The position numbers and the translations under genes are program-made. The notes under the pieces were generated by a model that saw only the letters and a list, made by a program, of their open reading frames with translations, was not told where the DNA came from and did no database searches. A stretch of 64,000 bases of DNA from an uncultured Roseateles sp. (lineage in GTDB: Bacteria > Pseudomonadota > Gammaproteobacteria > Burkholderiales > Burkholderiaceae_C), in NCBI RefSeq assembly GCF_913777145.1, contig NZ_CAJYPS010000014.1, positions 372,001 through 436,000 of the forward strand, written 5' to 3'. This document shows positions 8,601 to 16,457 of this stretch, one piece after another (within the stretch, counting starts at the first letter, position 1; each line of letters opens with the position of its first letter).

Positions 8601-11600
8601 CTGCTGAGCGCGGCCACCTGGTTGCTCTGCAGCTCACCCCATTGCGCATCGCTGAGGCGGCCCAGGCCGGCCGTGCCCAGGCTGCGCAGCTCGGCGCTGC
8701 TGAGTGCGGCGATCTGGGCCGAGCCCAGCGCCTGGATGTCGGCCAGCGACAGGCTCTGGAACTGCGCGGTGCTGAGCACCGCGATCGCCTGCGGCGACAG
8801 CGCGGCGACCTGGTCGCTGCCCAGCGCCTGCAGCTGGTCGGTGCCGAGCGCTCGCACCGCCTGGGTGGACAGCAGCGGCAGCTGGCTGGCGCTGAGGGCG
8901 CTCAGCTGTGCGGTGGTGAGGGCCGCGGCCGACGTGGCGCTGAGGCCCTGCAGCGCTGCCGTGCCCAGCGCGGCGATCTGGTCGACGCCCAGCAGCTGCC
9001 ACTGGCGCGTGCTGAGGCTGTTGAGCTGGGCGCTGCCCAGCGCGCCGACCTGGTCGTCATGCAGGCTGCGCAGCGTGCTGTCGCTGAGTGCCCGCAGCTG
9101 GCTGGCGCTCAGCGCCTGGATCTGGGTGCTGCCCCATTGCGCGATCTGTTGGCTGCTGAGCGCGGCCACCACACTGCTGGCCAGGCCGGCGACCGCGCTG
9201 CTGCCCAGCGCCCCCAGCTGCTCGGCGCTCAGCGCCTGCAGCTGGGCGCTGCCCAGGCCGCTGGTCTGGCGCGAGGTGAGGGCGGCGACCTGCTCGTCGG
9301 CCAGCGCGGCCAGCGCGGCCGTGCCCAGCTTGCTGATCTGGCCGGCGCTCAGCGCGGCGAGCTGGCTGCCGGTGAAGCTGGCCAGTGCGCCGCTGCCCAG
9401 CGCCGCGAGCTGGCTGGCGGTCAGCGCGGCCACGCTGGCGGTGCTCAGCGCCGCGAGCTGTTCGCCGGACAGCGCCTGCAACTGCTCGGCCTTGAGGTTG
9501 GCGGTGGCGGACGAGGTCAGTGCACCCAGCTGCTCGGGCTGCAGTGCCTGCAGCTGTGCGCTGCCGAGCTGGCCGATGACCGCGCCGCTGAGGCCGCGTA
9601 TCGCGGCCGTGCCCAGCTCGGAGATCTGTTCGGGGCTGAGCGCGCGCAGCTGGTCGCCGCTCCAGACTGCGGTCTGCTGCGCGCTCAGTGCGCCCAGCTG
9701 TTCGGCCGTGAGCCCACCCAGCGCGGCGGCGCTCAGGCTCTTGAGCTGCGCGCCGCTGAGCGCAGCCAGCTGGGCCGTGCCCAGCGCCTGCACATCGTCG
9801 GCGCCCAGCACCGCGAGCTGGCGGGCCGTGAGGCCGCTGAGCGCGCTGGGGCTGAGGAAGCGCAGCTGGTCGGCCGACAGTGCGTCGATCTGCTGCGTGC
9901 TGGCACCGGCCAGCTGCTTGGCGTTGATCGCGGCCAGTTGATCGGGCTGCAGCGCGGCGATGGTCTGCGTGCCCAGCTGCGCAAACTGCGAGGCCGACAG
10001 GCCAGCGATCTGCGCGCCGCTGAGGGTCTGCAGGTGGTCGGTGCCGATGGCGGCCCACTGGGCCGAGCTCAGCGCAGCCACCTGGGCCGGGCTCAGCGCG
10101 GCCAGCTGGGTGTCGTCCAGCGCGGCCACCGCATTGGTGGGCAGCGCGCGGATGGCGGCGGTGCTCAGCGCATGCAGCTGGTCCACCGACAGCGCGCCCA
10201 GCTGGCTGGCGCTCAGGCCCAGCATTGCGGCCGAGCCCAGGCCGGCCAGTGCCTGCGTGCTGAGCGCGCTGAGCTGGTCGGCGCTGAGCAGCTGCAGCTG
10301 GCGCGAGCCCAGGCCGTTGAGCTGGGCGGCGCTCAGGTCGCCGATCTGGCTGGCATTCAGCGAGCGCCAGATCGCGTCGCTGAAGCCGCGCAGCTGGGTG
10401 CTGGTGAAGGCCTGGAACTGCGCCTCGCTGAGCGACTGCAGCTCCTCCACGCTCAGCGCCGAGGCCTGGGCACTGGTGAGCGCGCGCAGCGCGGCGGTGG
10501 ACAGCGCGGCCACCTGATCCACGCTGAAGGCGGCGATCTGCGCGCTGCTGAGGCCCAGCACCTGGCGGCTGCCCAGCGCCACGACCTGGTCCAGGTCCAG
10601 CCCGGCCAGCGCGGCCGTGCCGAAGGCGGCCAGCTGCGCGCTGCCCAGGCCGGCCAGCTGCGAGGCCTGCAGCGAGTCCAGCCAGTTGGCGTTCAGGCCG
10701 CCCAGCTGGGCGCTGGTCAGCACGTTGAGCTGGGCCGTGCCCAGTGCGGCGATCTGGTCGGGCGTCAGGCCCTCGAGCTGGTGGGCGCTGAGGCCGCGCA
10801 GCGCGGCCGTGCCCAGCGCCTTCCACTGGTCGGCGGAGAAGTCGTCCAGCTGGTCCGTGCCCAGCGCCATCGCCGCGCTCGAGCTGAGGCCGCGCAGCGC
10901 GGCCGTGCCCAGCGAGGCGATCGCATCCGCGCCCAGCAGCTGCAACTGGTGCGTGCTGAGGCCGTTGAGCTGGGCCGAGCCCATGGCCGCCCATTGGTCG
11001 ACGGAGACGGCGGCGATGTCGGCGTCCGACATCGCGCGCAGCTGCGCGCTGCTGAGGCTGCCCCAGCTGGCGCTGTCCAGCGCGGCCACCTGATCGCTGT
11101 CCAGCGCGGCGATCTGCTGGCTGCTCCAGCCGCGCAGCGCGGCCGAGCCCAGCGCATGCACCTGGTCGGCCGACAGTGACGCGATCGCCGCCGTGCCCAG
11201 GCCGGCGAGCTGGCGCGAGCCGAGGCTGGCGATCTGGTCGGCGCTGAGCGCGTCCAGCGCGTCCAGACCCAGTCGGCCCAGCTGGGCCGACGACAGCGCG
11301 CGCAGCTGCGCGGTGGACAGCCAGGCCATGTCTTCGGGGCCCAGCGCAGCGATCTGCGCGGTGGTCAGCGCGGCGATCTGGGCGGTGGTCATGGACTGCC
11401 ACTGGTCCGAACCAAAGGCCTGCAACTGCTCGTTGGCCAGGCCGGCGACCGCGCGGGTCGCGATCTGCGCGAGCTGGTCGCCGCTGAGCGCGGCGATCTG
11501 CGTGCTGCTCAGGCCCCCGATGGCGGCCGAGCTGAGGCCGGCGAGCGCCTGCGGGGTCAGGGCTTGCAGGTGGTCGGTGTCCAGGCTGGCGAGCTGGCTG

Positions 11601-12250
11601 CTGCCCAGTCCGGCGAGCTGGGCGCTGCTGAGCTGGCCGGTCTGCTCTGGTGTTAGCGCGCCCAGCTGGGCGCTGCCGAGACCTGCCACCTGGGCCGAGC
11701 CCAGCGCGGCGAGCTGGTTGGACGCCAGGCCGGCCACCGCGCCGGTGTCCAGCGCGCCGATCTGCTCGGGCTTGAGCGAGCGTATCTGCGTGGTGCTGAA
11801 TTCCTGCAGCTCGTTGGGCCCCAGCGCCGCGACCTGGCTGCTGCTCAGCGCCACCAGCGCCGAGGTGCTGATGGCCTGCACCTGGGTCGGGCTGAACTGG
11901 TCGAACAGCGCGGCGCTGAGCGCGGGCGCCTGGCGGCTGGTGAGGGCGCGCAGCGCCTGGGTGCCGAGCGCGCCGAGCTGGTCGTCATGCAGCGCGCCGA
12001 ACTGGTCGGCGCTCAGCAGCGGCATGCTGCGCGCGTTCAGCCCGGCGATGGCGCCCACATTCATGGCCGCGATCAGATCGGTGGCAATGCCGCCCCAGCC
12101 GGCGGCCGAGATCGCCGCGACCTGGGCGCTGGTCAGCGCCGCGAACTGATCGGCGCTGACGGACTGCCAGTCGGCGGCCTTCAGCGCGGCGATCTGCGCG
12201 GTGCCCAGCTGGGCGATCTGCTCGGGGGACAGGCCGGTGAAAAGGGGCAT
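5606..12250 (-). CDS. Giant octapeptide-repeat protein with C-terminal calcium-binding domain
   Basis: 2,214 residues from the ATG at 12250 (a GTG at 12253 would add one); GGAG lies 7 bases upstream. After six residues comes an uninterrupted array of 246 units with consensus L-[S/T/G]-x-x-Q-[I/L/V]-x-A, residues 7-1973. All units are eight residues long except unit 176 (LAGVLPT, bases 8012-8032). By hand count Gln holds position 5 in about two thirds of units. The Ser/Thr at position 2 and Gln at 5 look like helix-capping boxes, so a solenoid of short helices is plausible (inference). Residues ~1974-2214 form a domain common at the end of large RTX-like proteins: GVMFDINATG, then two EF-hand-like loops (LDRNGNGVIDNGAELFG near 2021; LDSNHDGHISAADHDF near 2065). 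There is no signal peptide, membrane segment or RTX nonapeptide. A type I-secreted surface or adhesin-like protein is the best guess, but no exporter is encoded nearby. A terminator separates it from terC. Confidence 0.85.
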   Translation of the reverse strand: MPLFTGLSPEQIAQLGTAQIAALKAADWQSVSADQFAALTSAQVAAISAAGWGGIATDLIAAMNVGAIAGLNARSMPLLSADQFGALHDDQLGALGTQALRALTSRQAPALSAALFDQFSPTQVQAISTSALVALSSSQVAALGPNELQEFSTTQIRSLKPEQIGALDTGAVAGLASNQLAALGSAQVAGLGSAQLGALTPEQTGQLSSAQLAGLGSSQLASLDTDHLQALTPQALAGLSSAAIGGLSSTQIAALSGDQLAQIATRAVAGLANEQLQAFGSDQWQSMTTAQIAALTTAQIAALGPEDMAWLSTAQLRALSSAQLGRLGLDALDALSADQIASLGSRQLAGLGTAAIASLSADQVHALGSAALRGWSSQQIAALDSDQVAALDSASWGSLSSAQLRAMSDADIAAVSVDQWAAMGSAQLNGLSTHQLQLLGADAIASLGTAALRGLSSSAAMALGTDQLDDFSADQWKALGTAALRGLSAHQLEGLTPDQIAALGTAQLNVLTSAQLGGLNANWLDSLQASQLAGLGSAQLAAFGTAALAGLDLDQVVALGSRQVLGLSSAQIAAFSVDQVAALSTAALRALTSAQASALSVEELQSLSEAQFQAFTSTQLRGFSDAIWRSLNASQIGDLSAAQLNGLGSRQLQLLSADQLSALSTQALAGLGSAAMLGLSASQLGALSVDQLHALSTAAIRALPTNAVAALDDTQLAALSPAQVAALSSAQWAAIGTDHLQTLSGAQIAGLSASQFAQLGTQTIAALQPDQLAAINAKQLAGASTQQIDALSADQLRFLSPSALSGLTARQLAVLGADDVQALGTAQLAALSGAQLKSLSAAALGGLTAEQLGALSAQQTAVWSGDQLRALSPEQISELGTAAIRGLSGAVIGQLGSAQLQALQPEQLGALTSSATANLKAEQLQALSGEQLAALSTASVAALTASQLAALGSGALASFTGSQLAALSAGQISKLGTAALAALADEQVAALTSRQTSGLGSAQLQALSAEQLGALGSSAVAGLASSVVAALSSQQIAQWGSTQIQALSASQLRALSDSTLRSLHDDQVGALGSAQLNSLSTRQWQLLGVDQIAALGTAALQGLSATSAAALTTAQLSALSASQLPLLSTQAVRALGTDQLQALGSDQVAALSPQAIAVLSTAQFQSLSLADIQALGSAQIAALSSAELRSLGTAGLGRLSDAQWGELQSNQVAALSSAQIAALASNQLAALEPGAIAALSTAQWVALNATQIQALGTAAIAALSRSEVGALTLAQINALSTAQWAALGATQLNALSSAQLHNLAPGSLAALSTNALSLLTSSQINGLDAQQLGALSTAQIASLATGALAALSTAQLGGLSPTQIAALQAAAVQPLTTAQMLGLDSAQWQAFTSRQIAAIDANEWGALAGVLPTLSSAQLAGLTVAQLQAFTSADITHLVSSQIGGISSAAIAGLSIGQLDLLGTQQLAGLSSAQMQALSGAQLASLSNDQLHALSTQQLNALTGSAIAALSSEQISLLGTAGTAAFNSSVFGSLSSAVLALMTATPVPGLGTEQLAALTSAQVPGLSTAQIAALTPAQVAALTPSALSALASEQFGALQPGQIAALTTAQIDLLSTAEMRLLSTAALAGLNALQIHALDSTQAAALTTSQLQALAPESLMGLSTAALHALGSAGMVALLPGQIAALTNPQIASLDSLQLQALSADSLRQLNGDQLAALGTLQMQWLSTTQMQALQPQQIGALSDAAVGSLSIAQLQSLTADQLANLDAGQIASITPYRLASLSTAAFATLHGDQLEGLTVSQVLSLSTAQLAALSVSAMPGLNPAALHALSAAQFSVLRPEQLAVLSSEQIESLTTPEIATLTTAHMAALGGLQLQALTPTQLVALTSTQVAALSPTSFGAFETDQIPLLSPSAIGALSGAQLNALPTDHIGMLTQAQISAMSTAELSAIDMQHVAGFTGAQREVMTPAQLAALAGVSPLVLDFGGLGVQTVDAAHGVMFDINATGHAQQIGWVGDHAGLLALDRNGNGVIDNGAELFGTATRLADGHLADNGFQALAQLDSNHDGHISAADHDFNQLKVWMGSHADANGHASGGQLLSLADLGIVELDLGASASDQMQNGNLLGLISGYTTQDGAHHQLADVWFGSAGNGTAAAAPALHELLQAPAPALLQDGTATAAAPAPDTTAPSTHGAWVHRPGTDDDLELRNAALRWI
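6332..12232 (-). repeat. 24-bp coding repeat array, 246 units, nested in a 648-bp superperiod
   Basis: The DNA of the octapeptide array: 245 units of 24 bp and one of 21 bp (8012-8032), all in frame. Numbering from the protein N-terminus, octads that lack Gln at position 5 recur every 27 units: 29, 56, 83, 110, 137, 164, 191, 218; 33, 60, 87, 114, 141, 168; 14, 41, 68, 95, 122, 149, 203; 46, 73, 100, 127, 154, 181, 208. Units 43, 70, 97, 124 and 151 share a basic or amide residue at position 4. The array is therefore about nine diverged copies of a 216-residue (648-bp) block. No two neighbouring units are identical at DNA level over long stretches, so the array looks old rather than freshly expanded. 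Confidence 0.85.
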
Positions 12251-12340
12251 CACAACACTCCGGGCCGGGCGTGCTCAATTTCCTTCTCAAGTTCCGCCTC
12301 GACCGGCCGACAGGCTAGGGGCTGGCTCGCCTGCAGGGTC

Positions 12341-12371
12341 AAAAGAAATGGCCGGCAATTGCCGGCCATTT
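12341..12371 (-). terminator. Intrinsic terminator of terC (minus strand)
   Basis: A 26-bp perfect palindrome at 12346-12371 (arms AAATGGCCGGCAA and TTGCCGGCCATTT) followed, in the minus-strand direction, by a T-rich tract (TTTCTTTT, through 12341). It lies 46 bases after the terC stop and about 90 bases before the start of the octapeptide giant, so the giant must have its own promoter in 12251-12340. Confidence 0.8.
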
Positions 12372-12416
12372 GTGGGGTGCGGTGAGGGGCCGCGGTGTGC
12401 GCGGCCCGCTGGCGGC

Positions 12417-13184
12417 TTATTCGTCGCCGGGGATCTGCTGCCGCAGCTTCACCTTGGTGTCCGCCTTCTTGCGCATCTTGATGTTGATCATCTCGACCAC
12501 CAGCGAGAAGGCCATCGCGAAGTAGATGTAGCCCTTGGGCACCGGATGGCCGAAGCCCTCGGCCACCAGCACCACGCCCACGGCGACCAGGAAGGACAGC
12601 GCCAGCATCTTGATCGTGGGATGGTCGGACACGAAGCGGCCTATGGGGCCGGCAAACAGCATCATCAGCGCGACCGAGGCGATCACCGCGCCAATCATCA
12701 CGCGCACATCGTCCACCATGCCCACGGCGGTGATGATGGAGTCCAGCGAGAACACCAGGTCGATCAGCATGATCTGAACGATGGCGGCGCCGAACGCGGC
12801 CTTGGCGGCCTTGCCGGTGGTGGCGGCCTCGACCTCGTCCTCGCCCTCCAGCGAGCCGTGGATCTCGGCCGTGCTCTTCCAGATCAGGAACAGGCCGCCG
12901 CCGATCAGGATGAGGTCACGCCCCGAGATGCCCTTGTCGATGATGGGCAGCGTGAACAGCGGCTCCACCATGCCGACGATCCAGGCCAGCATCAGCAGCA
13001 GCGCGATGCGCATGAACATCGCCATGAACAGGCCCAGTCGGCGCGCCAGCTCCTGCTGGGCCTTGGGCAGCTTGTCCACCAGGATGCTGATGAAGATGAT
13101 GTTGTCTATGCCCAGCACCAGCTCCAGCGCGGTCAGCGTGGCGAGGGCGATCCAGGTCTGCGGGTTGGAGAGCAGTTCGATCAT
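12417..13184 (-). CDS. TerC-family integral membrane protein
   Basis: 255 residues from the ATG at 13184 (MIELLSNPQTW). The seven-or-so hydrophobic helices and the family's acidic intramembrane motifs are present: ELVLGIDNIIFISILVDKLP near the N-terminus and IDLVFSLDSIITAVGMVDD in the middle. These Asp/Asn residues are thought to bind metal. TerC proteins are linked to manganese export during protein secretion and, historically, to tellurite resistance; no other ter genes are nearby, so metal homeostasis in the cytoplasmic membrane is the better reading. The acidic loop EGEDEVEAATTGK lies between helices. It is followed by its own terminator. Confidence 0.88.
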   Translation of the reverse strand: MIELLSNPQTWIALATLTALELVLGIDNIIFISILVDKLPKAQQELARRLGLFMAMFMRIALLLMLAWIVGMVEPLFTLPIIDKGISGRDLILIGGGLFLIWKSTAEIHGSLEGEDEVEAATTGKAAKAAFGAAIVQIMLIDLVFSLDSIITAVGMVDDVRVMIGAVIASVALMMLFAGPIGRFVSDHPTIKMLALSFLVAVGVVLVAEGFGHPVPKGYIYFAMAFSLVVEMINIKMRKKADTKVKLRQQIPGDE

Positions 13185-13295
13185 GGGCGGCGGCCTTTGT
13201 GGGGAACCGCGCATTGTGACCAGCCGCCTGCCGGCCTGGGCGCGCCCCGCGGTTGAGCGACGCTTCGGTTTTTCTTGCGGTATCGGACCCGGACG

Positions 13296-14309
13296 TCAGG
13301 GTTGGCCCATGGCTGCCAGCAGCTCCGACGGGGCGTAGGGGCGTCCGCGCTGCGGCCAGTCCTGCACCAGTGCCTGCATGCGGGCATTCAGCGGTGCCTG
13401 GCGGCCCAGGCCTTGGGCCAGGCGCACGACCTCGCCGCACAGCGCGTCGATCTCGGTGACCCGGCCCTGGGCCAGGTCGTCGGCCATGCTGGAGCGGGCC
13501 TTGGCATCCACGCGCAGCAGCCGCGAGGCCGCCAGCCGGAACAGCGGCGTGGGCAGGCGCAGCAGCGTCAGCAGCCTGCGCGGCGGCAGCGGCGTCAGCT
13601 GGGCGACCGGGCGCTGGGCGGCGTCCAGCAGGTCCAGTGCTTCCTGCTGCAGCGCGGCCAGCACGCGGCGGTAGCCGCGTTGCAGCAGCTGTTCGCGCAG
13701 CGGTCGACCGGACAGTGCGTTCACCGGGTTGTTGAGGTTGATCAGCAGCTTGCCCCACTGCACCGGTGCCAGGTCGGCATGCAGGCGCAGCTTCATGCCC
13801 ACCCCGGCCAGCGCGGCCTGCCAGGCCCGCAGCGCCGCGTCCTCGGGCCGGCCCTCGACCGCCAGCGCACCGCCGCTGCCGCGGTGGTAGTGGCCGGGCG
13901 CTAGCTCGGCGATGTTGAAGGGCACCATGCCGGCATGCCAGTCCAACTGGGGCGCCTGCGCGCGTGCCAGCGCGGTGTTGCCGACGCCGTTTTGCAGGCT
14001 CAGCACCGGCGTGCCGGCCGGCAGCGCCGCGCCCAGCAGGGCCGCGGCCTCGGCGGTCGCGCCGGACTTCACGCACAGCAGCACCAGGTCGGGCTTCAGC
14101 TCGGCCGGCAGTTCGTCATGCAGGCGCAGCTCGAGCGCCGGGATGTGCCTGTCGAGGCCGTCCTGGTCGGTCAGCCGCAGGCCCTTGCTGCGCAGCGCGG
14201 ACAGCACGCGCGGGCGGCCGACGAAGTGCACCGGCATGCCGCCCAGTTGCGTGAGCCCGCCGACGAAGCAGCCTACCGAGCCGGCGCCCATCACCAGCAC
14301 GCCGCTCAT
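13296..14309 (-). CDS. 2-dehydropantoate 2-reductase family (PanE/ApbA-like)
   Basis: 337 residues from the ATG at 14309. It starts with the NADPH-binding Rossmann motif VMGAGSVGCFVGGLT; LLCVKSGAT and LSLQNGVGN are the next conserved family blocks; KLLINLNNPVNALSG supplies the catalytic Lys and Asn of ketopantoate reductases. PanE reduces 2-dehydropantoate to pantoate for pantothenate and CoA synthesis in the cytoplasm. Genomes of this group often carry several paralogues, so the true substrate may be another 2-oxo acid. Its start lies 37 bases after the stop of the Mpo1-like gene on the same strand; the two may share a transcript. Confidence 0.82.
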   Translation of the reverse strand: MSGVLVMGAGSVGCFVGGLTQLGGMPVHFVGRPRVLSALRSKGLRLTDQDGLDRHIPALELRLHDELPAELKPDLVLLCVKSGATAEAAALLGAALPAGTPVLSLQNGVGNTALARAQAPQLDWHAGMVPFNIAELAPGHYHRGSGGALAVEGRPEDAALRAWQAALAGVGMKLRLHADLAPVQWGKLLINLNNPVNALSGRPLREQLLQRGYRRVLAALQQEALDLLDAAQRPVAQLTPLPPRRLLTLLRLPTPLFRLAASRLLRVDAKARSSMADDLAQGRVTEIDALCGEVVRLAQGLGRQAPLNARMQALVQDWPQRGRPYAPSELLAAMGQP

Positions 14310-14346
14310 GGCTTCACCCGGGACCCGCCCGGGGCGCTGCCCGTCA

Positions 14347-14880
14347 TCAGACGGGGTGCGCCAGGTCGCGCAGGTGGGTGGGCCCCACGCGCTTCTCGAT
14401 CTCGGCCAGCAGCGCACTGCCCCAGCCCAGCGTGAACAGTGCCTCGCCGACCACGAACATCGGGCCCACCAGCAGGCCCACGAGATCGTCCACGAAGGCG
14501 GGCTTGCGGCCCTCGTAGTAGTGGCCGACGAACTGGAACACCCAGCCCACCACGAAGCTGCCCAGGCCGATGGCCAGCCAGTGCTCGCCCTGGCCGGCCA
14601 GCATGGCCAGCGCGGTGAGGCCACCGTTGACGACCACGGTGGCCAGGCCCAGCGAGAAATGGCCGCGCGTGAGATACCACAGCGAGGACAGCGCCCACAG
14701 CAGCAGCGCGGCGTTCAGCGCGGTGTCGCCAACGGAAAAGCTCAGCGGCACCAGCAGCGTGCTGATCGCGAACACGATCAGCGGGATGCCGACGAAATGC
14801 GTGGCGATATTGCGGCGATCACGGTGGTAGGCGGCGTATTGCGCCATCAGGTCGAGCGCCGGTCGGAACAGGCTGGCCAT
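14347..14880 (-). CDS. Mpo1-like (YGL010w/DUF962) membrane protein
   Basis: 177 residues. It opens MASLFRPALDLMAQYAAYHRDRRNIATHFVGIPLIVFA, with the family's Y-x-x-x-H and H-F-x-G-x-P pattern, and has GWVFQFVGHYYEGRKPAF, the second conserved His block. Four or five hydrophobic helices. The yeast member Mpo1 is an Fe(II)-dependent dioxygenase for 2-hydroxy fatty acid alpha-oxidation; the conserved His residues are the presumed metal ligands. Bacterial members are mostly uncharacterised. The upstream non-coding strip of about 90 bases separates it from a divergent lipoprotein gene. Confidence 0.85.
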   Translation of the reverse strand: MASLFRPALDLMAQYAAYHRDRRNIATHFVGIPLIVFAISTLLVPLSFSVGDTALNAALLLWALSSLWYLTRGHFSLGLATVVVNGGLTALAMLAGQGEHWLAIGLGSFVVGWVFQFVGHYYEGRKPAFVDDLVGLLVGPMFVVGEALFTLGWGSALLAEIEKRVGPTHLRDLAHPV

Positions 14881-14969
14881 GAGTGTCTCCTCGCTGGACG
14901 GGTGCCACTATGCTAGTCCAGGCCGGCGCCACGGGTGGCGCGCGGCAGCCCAACCCCAGGAAAACGCTT

Positions 14970-15611
14970 GTGCATGGCGCCACGAATCTCCCCTTGATCG
15001 CCCGCGGAGCGCTGCTGGCGCTGGCGTTCGCCGGCTTGCTGGGCGGCTGTAGCTCGCCCCGGCCCCCTGCGCCGCCGCCGGCTGCTGCGGCCGTGGTCGT
15101 TCAGGAGGACGACCGCCTGCAGATCCTGGTGTTCCGCGGTGGTCGTGCGGCCGGTCTGGGGCACAACCATGTGCTGCGCGCGCCACGGCTGGTGGTGAGC
15201 TGGCCGGCGGCCGGCCCTGAGCTGCGCTTCCGGCTGGATGAGCTGGTGCTGGACCCGCCCGCGCTGCGCGAGCGCCTGGGCCCGGCCTTTGCCAGCCGCC
15301 TGGACGAGGGCGCGGTGGCTGCCACGCGCACCAACATGCTCAAGAGCCTGGCGGCCGATGTCTACCCCGAGGTGCGCGTCAGCACGCTGCGCCAGGTGGG
15401 CGAGGGCGCGCAGCGGGCAGTGGAGGTGGAGATCGAACTGCACGGCCAGCGCCGGCGCCAGTGGTTGGTGGCCGATGTGCAGGGCCGCGAGGCGCGGGGT
15501 CAGGTCGTGATACGGCAGAGCGACTTCGGCCTGCAGCCCTTCAGCGTGCTGGGCGGCCTGCTGGCGGTGCAGGACGAGCTGGTGGTGCAGTTCCACGTGC
15601 AGCAGCCCTGA
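14970..15611 (+). CDS. YceI-like lipoprotein
   Basis: 213 residues from a GTG at 14970, chosen because AGGAAA at 14958-14963 sits at proper spacing and the resulting N-terminus is a lipoprotein signal (LIARGALLALAFAGLLGGC, Cys27). An upstream ATG at 14910 would bury that signal. The mature part resembles the YceI lipocalin-like fold: GLGHNHVLRAPRLVVSW near the start, a mid-region of amphipathic strands, and QSDFGLQPFSVLGGLLAVQDELVVQF near the end. YceI proteins bind isoprenoid-like lipids in the periplasm. The match is partial, so treat the ligand as unknown. Confidence 0.7.
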   Translation: MHGATNLPLIARGALLALAFAGLLGGCSSPRPPAPPPAAAAVVVQEDDRLQILVFRGGRAAGLGHNHVLRAPRLVVSWPAAGPELRFRLDELVLDPPALRERLGPAFASRLDEGAVAATRTNMLKSLAADVYPEVRVSTLRQVGEGAQRAVEVEIELHGQRRRQWLVADVQGREARGQVVIRQSDFGLQPFSVLGGLLAVQDELVVQFHVQQP

Positions 15612-15623
15612 GCGCGCAGCGGC

Positions 15624-16139
15624 TCAGAGGCGGCAGACCATCAGATCCTTGTCCAGCTCGCGGCCGTCGTCCAGGCGCAGCGCGCCGGGCAGGCGGCCGT
15701 AGCGCTCGAAGCCGCGGCGCTCGTACAGCCGCACCGCGCGCTCGTTGCCGCGGGTCACCGACAGCGTCAGCAGGGCCAGCCCGGGCAGCGCACGCAGTCG
15801 CTGCAGCGCGTCGTCCAGCAGCAGGCCGCCGACGCCGCGGCCCTGGTGGCCGGGCAGCACCATCATGCCCACCAGATGGGCGGTGTGTTGCACCTTGCGG
15901 CGCTGCTCGCGCTCGCAGGTCAGCGCACCCAGCAGCGCGGGGCCGTCGCAGGCCAGCAGCGTGAACAGCGTGCTGCCGCCGCTGAGGCGGCTCTGGTAGT
16001 AGCTGAGGTCGCGGCGGGTCTCGGTCTCGGCGTCCGACGTGAAGGCCTCGGGGTGGCGCTGCAGCATCAGGTCGCGCAGCGCCTTGTAGGCGGGCAGGTC
16101 GGCGGGCTGCATGATGCGCAGCTGCAGGGCAGTTGTCAT
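15624..16139 (-). CDS. GNAT-family N-acetyltransferase
   Basis: 171 residues from the ATG at 16139. It shows the GNAT fold: motif A is VGMMVLPGHQGRGVGGLLLDDAL, containing the Q/R-x-x-G-x-G/A acetyl-CoA pyrophosphate loop, and the C-terminal LSVTRGNERAVRLYERRGFERYG is motif B with the conserved Tyr. The N-terminal LRIMQPADLPAYKALRD is the usual strand 1 and helix 1. Acceptor substrate not predictable. It is convergent with the YceI-like gene, 12 bases apart. Confidence 0.85.
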   Translation of the reverse strand: MTTALQLRIMQPADLPAYKALRDLMLQRHPEAFTSDAETETRRDLSYYQSRLSGGSTLFTLLACDGPALLGALTCEREQRRKVQHTAHLVGMMVLPGHQGRGVGGLLLDDALQRLRALPGLALLTLSVTRGNERAVRLYERRGFERYGRLPGALRLDDGRELDKDLMVCRL

Positions 16140-16201
16140 CGCGGGGTGTCGCCCGGGAAGGGGTCGCCGTGGCGGGTCGGGCCCTTCATCACCGCCACCA
16201 C

Positions 16202-16429
16202 TCAGCAGCCCACCAGCCAGGTGGCCACCATGCTGAACCCGAACAGCACGCTGCCGATCACGAGGTAGTCGATCAGCAGCTGCGTGCGCTCCGGGTCGGC
16301 GCTGAGGCCGGGCATGTGGAAGCCCTTCACGAACTCGCCCAGCATCCAGGGCAGCAGGGCGCAGGCTGCCACCGCCCACGCGGTGCGGCGGCGCAGTGCG
16401 GGGGTGAACCAGGAGCGGGTCGGGGCCAT
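16202..16429 (-). CDS. Small two-helix membrane protein, unknown
   Basis: 75 residues from the ATG at 16429 (MAPTRSWF). Two hydrophobic segments, about 18-34 (AWAVAACALLPWMLGEF) and 53-73 (LLIDYLVIGSVLFGFSMVATWLVG). No ribosome site of note and no family recognised. It lies between moaA and the GNAT gene on the same strand, with short gaps on both sides, and could be cotranscribed with moaA. The coding call rests on a clean membrane-protein pattern and lack of a better frame. Confidence 0.6.
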   Translation of the reverse strand: MAPTRSWFTPALRRRTAWAVAACALLPWMLGEFVKGFHMPGLSADPERTQLLIDYLVIGSVLFGFSMVATWLVGC

Positions 16430-16457
16430 CGTCGTGAGAGAGAGGCGGCCCCGGCGC

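Noticed and set aside
7775-11179. Very long plus-strand open frame (1,134 codons) opposite the octapeptide giant, and another at 5591-7654
   Set aside because: The 24-bp coding period is a multiple of three and the DNA is GC-rich, so frames on the opposite strand are kept open automatically. The translations are Gln/Arg/Ala/Gly repeats with no start signal; the minus-strand frame has the sensible protein with a folded C-terminal domain.
6332-12232. CRISPR or satellite interpretation of the 24-bp repeats
   Set aside because: There are no spacers: repeats are contiguous, diverged, all in one reading frame, and encode a regular peptide with a proper N- and C-terminus.
5606-13184. terC and the giant as one operon
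   Set aside because: A strong intrinsic terminator (12341-12371) lies between them on the coding strand, so cotranscription is unlikely.
12417-13184. Tellurite-resistance island suggested by TerC
   Set aside because: No terA, terB, terD or terE-like gene is nearby; TerC alone is a common metal-homeostasis protein.
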